50,923 nt of DNA from Chloroflexota bacterium (GCA_024232355.1 JAAEPW010000768.1:1-50923); one strand, 5' to 3'. Shown: positions 1-7,818, numbered from the stretch's first letter. Numbers and translations are program-made. The notes: generated by a model not told the origin, from the letters alone.

Positions 1-176
1 GGGAATTCCAGAGAAATAAATCTCCCAAACAGATTTTGTGATGCAGTCAACGACACCTTGAAAGGCATATTATGACGGAATTCCTTGAGCTTTTCCGATT
101 ATTTTGTAACTCGCGTGCAATTTATGAGATTCTCCACTGTAAATTTTGGGACGAGTTAAAAACTGGAAAAGCCTAA
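1..176 (+). repeat. Dispersed repeat, copy A (possibly cut by the window start)
   Basis: The first 96 bases match 41758-41854 with only three substitutions and one single-base indel. Both copies contain two GGAATTCC palindromes about 70 bases apart, followed by a hairpin. In this copy the arms are GCTTTTCC (89-96) and GGAAAAGC (165-172), and the loop is about 40 bases longer than in the other copy. A short frame (ATG 72, stop 176, 34 codons) ends in the motif KFWDELKTGKA, and a related motif is read from the other copy. No transposase is nearby. The left boundary cannot be seen because the window begins inside or at the edge of the repeat. Confidence 0.85.
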
Positions 177-206
177 ATCGGGGCATACGGCAAGTTGCAA
201 CATTTT

Positions 207-239
207 ACACGGCGTGTTGTCTGTCGTAGCACGCCGTGT
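207..239. terminator. Hairpin between repeat copy A and the usp operon end
   Basis: Perfect 10-bp arms ACACGGCGTG (207-216) and CACGCCGTGT (230-239) enclose a 13-base loop. On the plus strand the hairpin is followed by TTATTC, a weak U-tract. On the minus strand, where the stress operon ends at 279, it is followed by AAAATG, so it is not a textbook Rho-independent terminator in that direction. It lies just beyond the last gene of the minus-strand operon, which fits an end-of-transcript structure. Confidence 0.5.
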
Positions 240-278
240 TATTCATCCGCCATTGGCATAGACGCCCATTGACGCGCA

Positions 279-701
279 TCAAACGATGCACGTCTCTACC
301 CCTGTCTCGCTCTCAATCTCGGCGGCAAAGGTTTGTAGACTGGTCAACTGGAATACGCTTTCCGTGTCAGCAGGCCGTCCCAGTACGATCAGTGAAGTGT
401 TCTGTTCACGGGCGGTGTTTTCCAGTTCCTCACGGAACTCGCCTGTGTGACACGTGGTCTCTGCTACAACGTTTTGCTCGGCGGCTCGTTCCTTGGCCAT
501 CAGGAGCAAAAACTCGCCCATTTTGTTCATCTCTTTTTCCACATCCACCACAGCCGCGCCGGACGTTTTGTCGAGAAAGTGCAGATCAACCACGTAAAGA
601 AAGAGCAATGTGTCGCCTCGCTCTTTGGCCAGGGCGATGGCGGCGTCCTGAGCGCGGTAACTGGCTTCTCCACCTCGAGTGGAACAGAGTATTTTGCCCA
701 T
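279..701 (-). CDS. Universal stress protein, single domain
   Basis: A 140-residue protein of the UspA alpha/beta fold. It begins MGKILCSTRGGEASYRAQDA, with the usual first beta strand and a helix in which USPs carry their nucleotide-binding or dimer-contact residues. It then has an LLFLYVVDLHFLD strand and a late SLIVLGRP segment. The canonical G-2x-G-9x-G-S/T ATP motif is not evident (SLIVLGRPADTESVF), so ATP binding is doubtful. The start at 701 is preceded by AAGGAGG at good spacing; an upstream in-frame ATG is not. It is the last gene of a five-gene minus-strand operon, 11 bases after the permease stop, and probably acts as a cytosolic stress or regulatory partner of that transporter. Confidence 0.8.
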   Translation of the reverse strand: MGKILCSTRGGEASYRAQDAAIALAKERGDTLLFLYVVDLHFLDKTSGAAVVDVEKEMNKMGEFLLLMAKERAAEQNVVAETTCHTGEFREELENTAREQNTSLIVLGRPADTESVFQLTSLQTFAAEIESETGVETCIV

Positions 702-712
702 AGGGTTCCTCC

Positions 713-2476
713 TTAAAATTTGAGCCAAAAGTAGCGGATCAGAATCCATAACGTCGGTATTAGGATGGTCACAAAGGTAACGGGTATGCCAATGCGGGAA
801 AAATCGCTAAACTTGAGCCGGTAACCGGCCCGGTCCAGGATACCCGCCGCGACGATGTTGGGTGCTGAGCCGATGTAGGTGGCATTTCCCCCCAGGCCCG
901 CTCCCAGGGCCAGCGCCCAATAAATCACATTGTTCTCTGCGCCGGGGATCGTTTGTGTGAGAAAGACTGCCACCGGGACGATGGCCGCCGTAAAGGGAAT
1001 GTTGGCTACCACTGCCGAAGCGATAGCCGATACCCAAATCATCAATAATGTGGCCAGTATCAGATTTTCGCCCGCCATTCCCTGAACGGCTTCGGCGATG
1101 AGTTGGATCAGTCCGACTTCTTGGATACCGCCCACCATCATGAACAAGCTCATAAAAAAGACGAGGGTGGTCCAGTCTACCTCGCGCAGCATCTCGCTTA
1201 CGTTGGGCTGTACCCAGAGCAGCAGTGCCGTGGACCCCAAGATGGCAACGACGGCCGGCGGCATGTGGAACGAATCGGCGGTAAAAAAGAGGATCAGTGT
1301 AATACCAAATAGCAGCGCCGATTTGCGCAATAGTACGGGGTCGGTGATGCGAGCACCAGCTTCCAGTTGTGCGACGAGGGCGGCAGATGTGGGTTTGCCT
1401 TTGCGACCGAATTCTTTCCTATATAACCAGCGGGTCATTCCCAACAAAATGAACATGCTCATCACCGAGATGGGCAGCATGTTGCCCAGAAATTGATTAA
1501 AGCTCAAGCCGACGTAAGAGCCAATGATGGTGTTGGGCGGTGTGCCGATAAGAGTGGCCGCTCCGCCAATGTTGGAGGCCAGGATCTCGGGCACGACGAT
1601 GGCTGCGGGGTGAACGTTGAGCGCCAGCGCGATCTGGATGCTGACCGGCGTCATCAAGAGCATGACGGTCGTATCGTTCAGTACCGAGGATGTGATGCCG
1701 GTGATGGCGATGAGGATAGCGGCGACGAGGAATGTATTCCCACGGGCCAAACGAAAGGTTTGAAAGGTCAGCCACTGGAAAATGCCCGTCCGGCCCATAA
1801 TGGCCATAAAAATCATCATGGCCATCAACAAAAAGATGACGTCAAAATCAATGAAATCGACAGCCCGGTGAAAGTCAATGATCCAGAAATCGGGGTTGGC
1901 ATTGCCAAAAAAGTAACTCACTCCCATCATGGCGGCTGCGCCCAGAAAAGCTGCAATTGTCTCGTGCAGTATGTTGAGTGAGATGAGGACAAAGACGATC
2001 ATAAAGATGGCGGCGGCTAGGAAAAAGGCCGCGTTAAAGACACGGGTCAGCACAATCTCTGGCACGCTGGTATAATAGCGGTTGTCGCCCTGGACAATCT
2101 CTTGCCTCGTAATGCCTTGACGTGTGGTACGGTAGCCCGGTTTACTGATCTCGACGACCAAACGCTCGGTCTCAACCTGCGTGCGAGGCAGCGTCAGGTT
2201 CATGATAAAGGAGCCGTCCGAGTGAGTGTGGGCCACCTCTGTCTCTTTTCCGTCGATCATCAGTGTCTGTGGGGTGTTGCCGACAAAGACACGCACTTGA
2301 GCCTCGTCCACGGCAGCGCCTTGGGTGTTGGCCACCCGTCCGATGAGGGTAAGCGTCGCTTCGCTTACGTGCGTCGCTTTGCTTGTAATTTCACCATTAC
2401 CATAGGCTGGTAGTGGTTGGATCAGGAAACAGGCGGACAGGATTAGTAGGATAGCAAGTCTTAAATTTTTATTCAT
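713..2476 (-). CDS. SLC13/ArsB-type (IT superfamily) anion permease with exported N-terminal domain
   Basis: A 587-residue protein. Residues 1-26 form a signal-peptide-like segment. Residues about 35-145 look like a carboxypeptidase-regulatory/Ig-like beta domain (LIGRVANTQGAAVDEAQVRV, then GSFIMNLTLP). The remainder is a polytopic permease of about 11-12 segments. The two pseudo-symmetric signature loops of the ion-transporter superfamily are visible: SNIGGAATLIGTPPNTIIG and GLGGNATYIGSAPNIVAAG. These are typical of the DASS/ArsB/CitM families, so the substrate is likely an anion such as a dicarboxylate, sulfate or arsenite; the sequence does not decide which. The gene start overlaps the upstream two-domain USP stop by 8 bases, indicating translational coupling. 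The fused extracytoplasmic domain is unusual for the family. Confidence 0.8.
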   Translation of the reverse strand: MNKNLRLAILLILSACFLIQPLPAYGNGEITSKATHVSEATLTLIGRVANTQGAAVDEAQVRVFVGNTPQTLMIDGKETEVAHTHSDGSFIMNLTLPRTQVETERLVVEISKPGYRTTRQGITRQEIVQGDNRYYTSVPEIVLTRVFNAAFFLAAAIFMIVFVLISLNILHETIAAFLGAAAMMGVSYFFGNANPDFWIIDFHRAVDFIDFDVIFLLMAMMIFMAIMGRTGIFQWLTFQTFRLARGNTFLVAAILIAITGITSSVLNDTTVMLLMTPVSIQIALALNVHPAAIVVPEILASNIGGAATLIGTPPNTIIGSYVGLSFNQFLGNMLPISVMSMFILLGMTRWLYRKEFGRKGKPTSAALVAQLEAGARITDPVLLRKSALLFGITLILFFTADSFHMPPAVVAILGSTALLLWVQPNVSEMLREVDWTTLVFFMSLFMMVGGIQEVGLIQLIAEAVQGMAGENLILATLLMIWVSAIASAVVANIPFTAAIVPVAVFLTQTIPGAENNVIYWALALGAGLGGNATYIGSAPNIVAAGILDRAGYRLKFSDFSRIGIPVTFVTILIPTLWILIRYFWLKF

Positions 2477-3296
2477 AGGGTAGTTCCGTTTTGACTACTA
2501 GCACCGAACACGGTGCGCGTTCTACAATCTGCCGGGTCACATTGCCCAACAGCCACTCTTTTAGCCGGCCTGTTTTTCCTGATGCTCCAATGACGATGAG
2601 GTCGTAGCTGCCCTGATAAGCCTCACGTAGAATCTCGTCGTCAGCGACGCCGTGACAAAGTTTTAGTTCAGCGGTCACCTGGTGTTGGGCCAGAATTTCA
2701 GCGCCGTGACGCAGGTGGCGGGCGATGGGGGTGTCGGTCTGGAGCAGCTCGGGCAGCGTCTCGCAGATGTTCTGAAGGCCGGTATACATACTGGGGACAG
2801 GACTGGATACGTGGAGGAGGGTTGCTTGGGCACGAGCTGCCCCGGCCAACCACGCGCCAGTGTCGATGACCGGGTCGGCCACGGCGATGCCACCCGTGCA
2901 GATGAGGATGCGCTTCAGGCTCGGTCCGATTTCCCTGGCAACCAGCACAGAGGTGGGAACGCGGCGGGTGATCTTTTGGGCGACAGAGCCGAGTAATTGT
3001 TGCGTCAATCCGGTTTCCCGGCGCGCTCCAATGATTGCCAGGTCATAGTTGCCTCTTTTCACCTCTACCAGGATCATCCCGATGGAATCTCCCTGGCGGA
3101 TGTGTGCCTCTACTGCTGATCCTGGCAGCATCTCGCGGGCAGCGGCCAGAGCGCGTTCGCCATTTGCTCGATCCTTCTCTTCCTGAATGACGTGCAGGAG
3201 GGTGACTGGTGACTGGGTCACGCCAGCGATGGCACCACCGAGCGAGATTGCGGCTTCGGCATAGGGCATACCTGCGACACAGAGCAGTATTTTCAT
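2469..3296 (-). CDS. Universal stress protein, tandem two-domain
   Basis: A 275-residue protein with two UspA domains, residues about 1-135 and 138-272. The first begins MKILLCVAGMPYAEAAISLG and ends QQLLGSVAQKITRRVPTSVL. The second contains LIVIGASGKTGRLKEWLLGN followed by VTRQIVERAPCSVLVV, which fits the G-2x-G-9x-G-N/S nucleotide-binding motif, so the C-terminal domain probably binds ATP while the first is less canonical. I place the start at the second Met (3296) because GAGAGG lies at proper distance from it; the first Met (3302) is only 1-3 bases from that site. It sits between TauE/SafE and the permease and is coupled to the latter by an 8-base overlap. Confidence 0.85.
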   Translation of the reverse strand: MKILLCVAGMPYAEAAISLGGAIAGVTQSPVTLLHVIQEEKDRANGERALAAAREMLPGSAVEAHIRQGDSIGMILVEVKRGNYDLAIIGARRETGLTQQLLGSVAQKITRRVPTSVLVAREIGPSLKRILICTGGIAVADPVIDTGAWLAGAARAQATLLHVSSPVPSMYTGLQNICETLPELLQTDTPIARHLRHGAEILAQHQVTAELKLCHGVADDEILREAYQGSYDLIVIGASGKTGRLKEWLLGNVTRQIVERAPCSVLVVKTELPYE

Positions 3297-3315
3297 TTCC
3301 ATCCTCTCTTCTGCG

Positions 3316-4224
3316 TCAAAAGTGGATCAATCCTTCGCTCAGTAATCGAATCAACACCATCATCGCTCCGACCAAGGGTAGGGCCGAAAAAAACAATCGG
3401 ATGCGCGGCCCAGCGAAAAAGCGGGTGGAGGTGGCTCCAAGTTGCGCCCCGATGGCGGCCCCGGTCTGCATCACCAGGGCCATAAGGATATCTACATTAC
3501 CTTTGATGGCGTGGGTCAGTGTGCCAAAGCCGGCCGAAAAGACGATCTCAAAGAGGTCTGTACCAACGGCCACGTGGGTGGGGATGCCGACCATATAGAC
3601 CAACAAGGGCATACGGATGAAACCGCCACCCACACCCAACATGCCAGACAGTAGACCCGTAACAAATCCCACCCCGAGCACGACCCAAAGGGAGATAGAA
3701 GCGATACCCGATGCGGGAAACGAGACCATCGGCGGCAGGGTAATACCGTGGACACGCTGGGTGATGCCCTCGAATCCTATCGCCTCTTGGACGTCCATCC
3801 GATCCTCGTGGGCCATGCGCAATGCTCGCACGCTTTCCCAGGCAGTAAATGCGCCAATGACGACGAGAATGACGATATAAGTCAGCCCAACCACCGTATC
3901 CACCGATCCAATGGTTTTGAGCGCTTCTAGTATCCGCGCCCCGCTCTCGACACCCAAGACAGTGCTCGCCACCATCGCCAAACCCAGTTTGATGTCCACG
4001 TGACCCATCGCGCGGTGGCGTCTGGTTGCAATGATGGCTTTGCCTGTCACATAGGCCATACTTGTGCCCACGACAAAGTTCATTGGTACACCGGCCCAAA
4101 ACATCAGAGGCCCGGCGATGAATCCTCCACCGACGCCAAAGAATCCACCCAGGATACCCACCAGGAACCCAATACCTGCTAGCAACAGCGAATTGATCGT
4201 TACTCCGGCGATGGGGAACTCCAT
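3316..4224 (-). CDS. TauE/SafE family sulfite/organosulfonate exporter
   Basis: A 302-residue membrane protein with the duplicated TauE/SafE fold. It has two copies of the glycine-rich entry motif, GILGGFFGVGGGFIAGPLM near residues 23-41 and GLLSGMLGVGGGFIRMPLL near 190-208, each followed by a segment containing VGTSM or VGTDL. About eight membrane segments are separated by a cytosolic linker (HEDRMDVQEAIGFEG). Members export sulfite, sulfoacetate or related anions. A GGAG site precedes the start (TAAGGAGATTTCAACG). It lies between a small membrane protein and a universal stress protein in one operon, consistent with anion or sulfur stress. The substrate is inferred from family only. Confidence 0.85.
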   Translation of the reverse strand: MEFPIAGVTINSLLLAGIGFLVGILGGFFGVGGGFIAGPLMFWAGVPMNFVVGTSMAYVTGKAIIATRRHRAMGHVDIKLGLAMVASTVLGVESGARILEALKTIGSVDTVVGLTYIVILVVIGAFTAWESVRALRMAHEDRMDVQEAIGFEGITQRVHGITLPPMVSFPASGIASISLWVVLGVGFVTGLLSGMLGVGGGFIRMPLLVYMVGIPTHVAVGTDLFEIVFSAGFGTLTHAIKGNVDILMALVMQTGAAIGAQLGATSTRFFAGPRIRLFFSALPLVGAMMVLIRLLSEGLIHF

Positions 4225-4237
4225 CGTTGAAATCTCC

Positions 4238-4486
4238 TTACTCTAACTGTTCCAGCCGGAGCTGTTGGAGGAGGAAAGAGGTGATGACGTCCAGGAATGC
4301 TCCCTGAACTACGATCAGGCCTAGGCCAATGATGGCATAGGTCACCAGGTTGGTGTGAAAAAGTTGGGTCAATGGTTCGCTCAATAATTGCAGCACAGTG
4401 ATTGTATAGATGGCGACAAAGATGCCGTAAAGGATCAACTCGATCGCAAGATTGCGCAGCAGAACTCGCGTCTCTAGCTTTTTCAT
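4238..4486 (-). CDS. Small two-TM membrane protein, unknown function
   Basis: An 82-residue protein starting MKKLETRVLLRNLAIELILY. It has two predicted membrane helices (residues about 15-37 and 44-68) and a short charged tail (RLEQLE). The start at 4486 is set by GGAGGAG just upstream; longer readings lack a ribosome-binding site. It is the first gene of the minus-strand operon, 13 bases ahead of the TauE/SafE gene, about 30 bases from the predicted transcription start. I do not recognise a family. Position suggests an accessory membrane subunit of the exporter or permease. Confidence 0.65.
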   Translation of the reverse strand: MKKLETRVLLRNLAIELILYGIFVAIYTITVLQLLSEPLTQLFHTNLVTYAIIGLGLIVVQGAFLDVITSFLLQQLRLEQLE

Positions 4487-4522
4487 TACTCCTCCGATGC
4501 GTGTTTGCTGATCATGGTGTGG

Positions 4523-4551
4523 ATTATACACGCTTTGGCTCTTTTTGTCAT
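4523..4551 (-). promoter_or_regulatory. Sigma70-type promoter of the stress/transport operon
   Basis: On the minus strand, ATGACA (4551-4546) is separated by 17 bases from a consensus TATAAT (4528-4523). The expected start is near 4516, giving a leader of about 30 bases with the GGAGGAG site of the first gene. Spacing and both boxes are near ideal. Confidence 0.75.
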
Positions 4552-4611
4552 ATTGTAGATGGTCTGACCTAGGATATCGTTGTTGGTTTTGACTTGATTT
4601 AGCCAGTGTAT

Positions 4612-4789
4612 AGTGGGGGAGCAAGGCTGTTCAGTTCTAATGAGTTTTCGACATAAAGCGCTCACAGCCACTGTCTCGGGGGCGGCCTATGCGACCAAGC
4701 GTTGGCTTTGGAGTAATTTTCTACCCCAAGACGCCCCCGTGGGGCTGTGAGCGTTGGAGAATTAGAGCTGAACAGCCCTAAGTGGGGGA
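4612..4789. mobile_element. MITE-like element (4621-4780) with 9-bp target duplication
   Basis: A 160-bp non-coding element is flanked by exact 9-bp direct repeats AGTGGGGGA (4612-4620 and 4781-4789). Its ends are inverted repeats: GGCTGTTCAGTTCTAAT on the left and ATTAGAGCTGAACAGCC on the right, with one mismatch. A second inverted pair lies inside (CGCTCACAGCC and GGCTGTGAGCG), and then GGGGGCG/CGCCCCC, so the whole element can fold into one long hairpin. This is the anatomy of a miniature inverted-repeat element moved in trans by a transposase making 9-bp duplications. No transposase is in the window. It sits between the divergent operons. Confidence 0.8.
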
Positions 4790-4807
4790 CCGAGTGAGGC
4801 TAGCTGG

Positions 4808-4832
4808 TATAATTCCCCGAATCAGCTATAAT
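4808..4832 (+). promoter_or_regulatory. Two TATAAT boxes upstream of the B12-protein gene
   Basis: TATAAT occurs at 4808-4813 and again at 4827-4832, both on the plus strand between the MITE-like element and the start at 4894. Neither has a convincing -35 box at 16-18 bases. The first would draw its upstream part from the inserted element's right flank. This is a candidate promoter region only. Confidence 0.35.
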
Positions 4833-4893
4833 TAACCACGTTAGGCCAATTGGCTTGATATACAACCCCCCATCGTAGACAAAGGGAAAAGAC

Positions 4894-6582
4894 ATGAAAA
4901 CCATCGTTGCTGGCGCGTTGGGTGAGTGCGTCCACGTTGCCGGTGTCGTAAACTTTTTGCGACTGGCTGAGGCTGCTGGCTGGCGGACCGTGTTCCTCGG
5001 CCCGGCCGTGCCGATCGAGAAGATTATGGAGGCAGCCCGCTGCGAGAAAGCTGACGGCGCAACCGAGCTTTTAGTGGGTGTCTCTTACCGTTTGACGCCC
5101 GAGACTGGCGAGCGATTGCTGGCCGAGTTCGCAGAGGCAGCGGATGATCTACGAACCGACGGTGTACGCTTTGTCTTTGGCGGCACGCCTCCGGTGACCG
5201 AGCGAGCGCAAGCCTTGGGTTTTTTCGAACGCTGCTTTGGCGGCGACGTTGCCCCCGAAGCGGTGCTGGCTTATCTGAAAGGCCAAGACCGCACTGAACA
5301 GGTCAAAGACAACTTTCCTCAGACCGCGGTAGCGCGTATCGCCTGGAAGGCTCCCTTCCCAATCATCCGCCACCACTTTGGCCTGCCGACGATAGAGGCT
5401 ACTCGACTAGGTATCGCCCGCATCGCCAAAGCCCAGGTGCTGGACGTCATCTCTCTGGGAATCGACCAGGATGCCCAGTCCAACTTTTTTCACCCGGAGC
5501 AGCAGGACCTCCGTCGCCGTGGAGCGGGCGGCGTGCCGGTGCGCAGTCCCGGCGACTATCGCACGCTTTACACTGCCAGTCGGTGTGGCAACTATCCTCT
5601 TTTGCGTACATACTCAGGCACCGACGACTTTATCCGGTTAGCCGAGATGTACGTGGATACGATTGACATTGCCTGGTGCGCCATCCCAATCTTTTGGTTC
5701 AACCAGATGGATGGGCGTGGTCCTTGGGGCCTGGAAGAGTCCATCCACGAGCATCAGAGGGTGATGGCCTGGTATGGGGAGCGAGGTATCCCGGTTGAGT
5801 TGAACGAGCCGCATCACTGGGGAATGCGCGACGCGCCCGACGTGGTGTTTATCGTTTCGGCCTATCTCTCGGCTTACAACGCTTGTGCCTTCGGCGTGCG
5901 GGACTATATTGCCCAGATGATGTTCAACAGCCCGCCGGGCCTCTCGGATGGGATGGATCTGGCCAAGATGTTGGCCGTGTTGGATATGATCGCCCCGCTA
6001 GAGGATCCGCCCTCCGCCAAGAGTGAAGGGGGATTTCGCATCTGGCGGCAGACACGCACCGGTTTGCTGAGTTACCCGGTGGACCCTGACGCGGCGCGCG
6101 CTCACCTGGCGACCAGCGTCTACTTGCAGATGGCACTGCGGCCCCACATCGTCCACGTGGTCGGCCACACCGAGGCTCACCACGCTGCTACCGCCGCCGA
6201 CGTGATCGAGGCCTGTAAACTAGCTCGGCGGGCCATCGAGAATGCTCTGCACGGTCAGCCGGATATGACGGCTGCATCTGCGGTTCAGCAGCGCAAAGAA
6301 GAACTGATCCGAGATGCGAGGGTCACCTTGGATGCTATCCGTGCCCTGGCTGATCCAGACGTGCCCGACCCACTGACTGACCCGGCTACCCTGGCGCGAG
6401 CAGTGACGACGGGGGTGCTGGATGCCCCACACCTGCGCAATAATCCCTTTGGGCGCGGGCAGATCGTCACTCGTATAGACCGGCGGGGGGCCTGCGTGGC
6501 CGTGGACCCGACGACCGGGCGGGCGCTTTCAGAGGAGGAACGGATTGCCGATCTGCACGTTCAAACTGATCAAGGCCACTAG
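4894..6582 (+). CDS. Cobalamin-binding protein with C-terminal TIM-barrel-like mutase domain
   Basis: A 562-residue protein. Residues about 1-135 read as a B12-binding Rossmann domain. ECVHVAG matches the DxHxxG loop (Glu for Asp, with the cobalt-ligating His), VGVSYRL matches the SxL loop and FVFGGTPP the GG loop. Residues about 165-470 form a second domain with repeated hydrophobic strands (TIDIAWCAIPIFWFNQ, GIPVELNEPHHWG, RPHIVHVVGHTEAHHA) resembling the barrels of B12-dependent glutamate/ornithine mutases. I cannot assign a substrate. The B12 domain is N-terminal, whereas in OraE-type aminomutases it is C-terminal. A weak purine-rich stretch, AAAGGGAAAAGAC, precedes the ATG. The downstream ornithine-racemase-like gene supports amino-acid metabolism. 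Confidence 0.65.
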   Translation: MKTIVAGALGECVHVAGVVNFLRLAEAAGWRTVFLGPAVPIEKIMEAARCEKADGATELLVGVSYRLTPETGERLLAEFAEAADDLRTDGVRFVFGGTPPVTERAQALGFFERCFGGDVAPEAVLAYLKGQDRTEQVKDNFPQTAVARIAWKAPFPIIRHHFGLPTIEATRLGIARIAKAQVLDVISLGIDQDAQSNFFHPEQQDLRRRGAGGVPVRSPGDYRTLYTASRCGNYPLLRTYSGTDDFIRLAEMYVDTIDIAWCAIPIFWFNQMDGRGPWGLEESIHEHQRVMAWYGERGIPVELNEPHHWGMRDAPDVVFIVSAYLSAYNACAFGVRDYIAQMMFNSPPGLSDGMDLAKMLAVLDMIAPLEDPPSAKSEGGFRIWRQTRTGLLSYPVDPDAARAHLATSVYLQMALRPHIVHVVGHTEAHHAATAADVIEACKLARRAIENALHGQPDMTAASAVQQRKEELIRDARVTLDAIRALADPDVPDPLTDPATLARAVTTGVLDAPHLRNNPFGRGQIVTRIDRRGACVAVDPTTGRALSEEERIADLHVQTDQGH

Positions 6583-6825
6583 TTATAAATGGCCTGCTCA
6601 TTTGCAGAGCTATATACACTGTCCACGTTGTCAAATTCTCAACCCTTGGAGATGGTAGAAACTAAAATCTACATCACCAAGTTCAAGTTCTTCAATCTAG
6701 CGCAAATTCATCCATTCTGACCTGAAAAAGCGGATAGAAAATCGCTCTATTTGTGCTAACAGATAGAAACTGCTTCTGCTTGCACAAAATTATGGTAACA
6801 AACAAAAAGAGGGAAACAGATTACA
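6583..6825 (+). other. Intergenic region without a recognisable gene
   Basis: A relatively AT-rich 243-base gap between the B12 protein and the ATP-grasp gene. A TTGTCA hexamer (6628-6633) has no TATAAT-like partner at normal spacing, and I see no hairpin terminator. A ribosome-binding site AGAGGG lies a little far (about 12 bases) from the downstream ATG. Confidence 0.4.
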
Positions 6826-7818
6826 ATGACCAAATTCAGAATAGGCCTGTTGAACAAGCAACGGGGAAATTTTACGATCCAGGCCAAGTTTGTCGGCGCC
6901 GACAGTGTTGTTGACGAAACGGACGCCGAGGTGACACACCACGAACGGGCGTTGACCAAAGCTGGCTATGATGTTTGTCAAATTCGGTGGGGACCGAACT
7001 TTATCAATGACCTGCGAGATTCGCAAGTGGATCTCGTCTTTAACGTTTCCAGCCTGGTCGAAGCCGCGACCCTGGAAGAACTAGAGATACCCTACGTCGG
7101 GTCCGACACATTCACCATAGCCGTCGCCACCGACAAATCGCTGGCAAAAAGACTCTGGCTGCAGGAGGGCCTGCCGACGTCGCCTTTCCACGTGGCCGGA
7201 ATGGAAAGAGACTGTGAGGTGTTCCGAGATGACCCACCGTTCGAGTATCCGCTTTTTATCAAGCCGCTAGCCGGTCGAGGTAGTGCAGGGATCAATGATG
7301 CATCCATCGTGCGCAACTATGATCAACTGGTCAGCGGCGTCGTGGAACGGCTTGAGACGATCGGCCAACCGGTTCTCATCGAAAGGTTTTTGCAGGGGAG
7401 AGAGATCACTATGGGTGTGCTGGGTAATAAAGATGCAAGAGTTCTCCCACCCCTGGAGATAGTGCATCGTGATGGAGATGTCACGCTGACCTTTGAGAAG
7501 AAAGAATTGGATGACGATTCGTTCGTTTGTCCCGCTTTGCTGACGACTCGAGAGTTCCAAACGATGCAGCAGTTGGCGCTCCGGGCCTACTGGACGTTGG
7601 GTTTCAAGGACTTTGGTCGAATTGATACAATATTGACCGCGGAGGGACCATTCCTGTTAGAGGGGAACACCTTTGCAGGACTGATGTGCACCCCTAAGGA
7701 ACAACCTCACAGCTATATCGGCTTTATGGCTCGTGCAGAAGAAAAGGATGGCAAGGATCTGCTGGGTGAAATCATTGAGGGGGCTATCGAAAGACTTGGC
7801 TTGAAGGTTCGGGAATGA
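6826..7818 (+). CDS. ATP-grasp ligase, D-alanine-D-alanine ligase-like
   Basis: A 330-residue ATP-grasp enzyme. An N-terminal pre-ATP domain (residues 1-95) is followed by a lysine-bearing segment (YPLFIKPLAGRGSAGI, about 142-157), the ERFLQGREITMGVLG strand that follows the adenine pocket, and the metal-binding residues in FGRIDTILTAEG...LLEGNTFAGL (Arg/Asp and Glu-x-Asn). The family joins an amino-acid carboxylate to an amine through an acyl phosphate. Cell-wall Ddl usually has a PG or PGMT after the E-x-N; here it is AGLMCTP, so the substrate may differ. Its stop overlaps the next start (ATGA, 7815-7818), coupling it to the racemase-like gene. A biosynthetic or dipeptide-type role outside the cell wall is plausible. 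Confidence 0.75.
   Translation: MTKFRIGLLNKQRGNFTIQAKFVGADSVVDETDAEVTHHERALTKAGYDVCQIRWGPNFINDLRDSQVDLVFNVSSLVEAATLEELEIPYVGSDTFTIAVATDKSLAKRLWLQEGLPTSPFHVAGMERDCEVFRDDPPFEYPLFIKPLAGRGSAGINDASIVRNYDQLVSGVVERLETIGQPVLIERFLQGREITMGVLGNKDARVLPPLEIVHRDGDVTLTFEKKELDDDSFVCPALLTTREFQTMQQLALRAYWTLGFKDFGRIDTILTAEGPFLLEGNTFAGLMCTPKEQPHSYIGFMARAEEKDGKDLLGEIIEGAIERLGLKVRE

Noticed and set aside
4894..6582. Calling this gene D-ornithine aminomutase OraE
   Set aside because: Domain order is different and I cannot see the PLP-binding lysine region of OraE with confidence.
6826..7818. Calling this gene ddl for cell-wall synthesis
   Set aside because: No cell-wall genes are adjacent, the loop after the metal-binding E-x-N differs from Ddl, and it is coupled to a racemase of a different specificity group.
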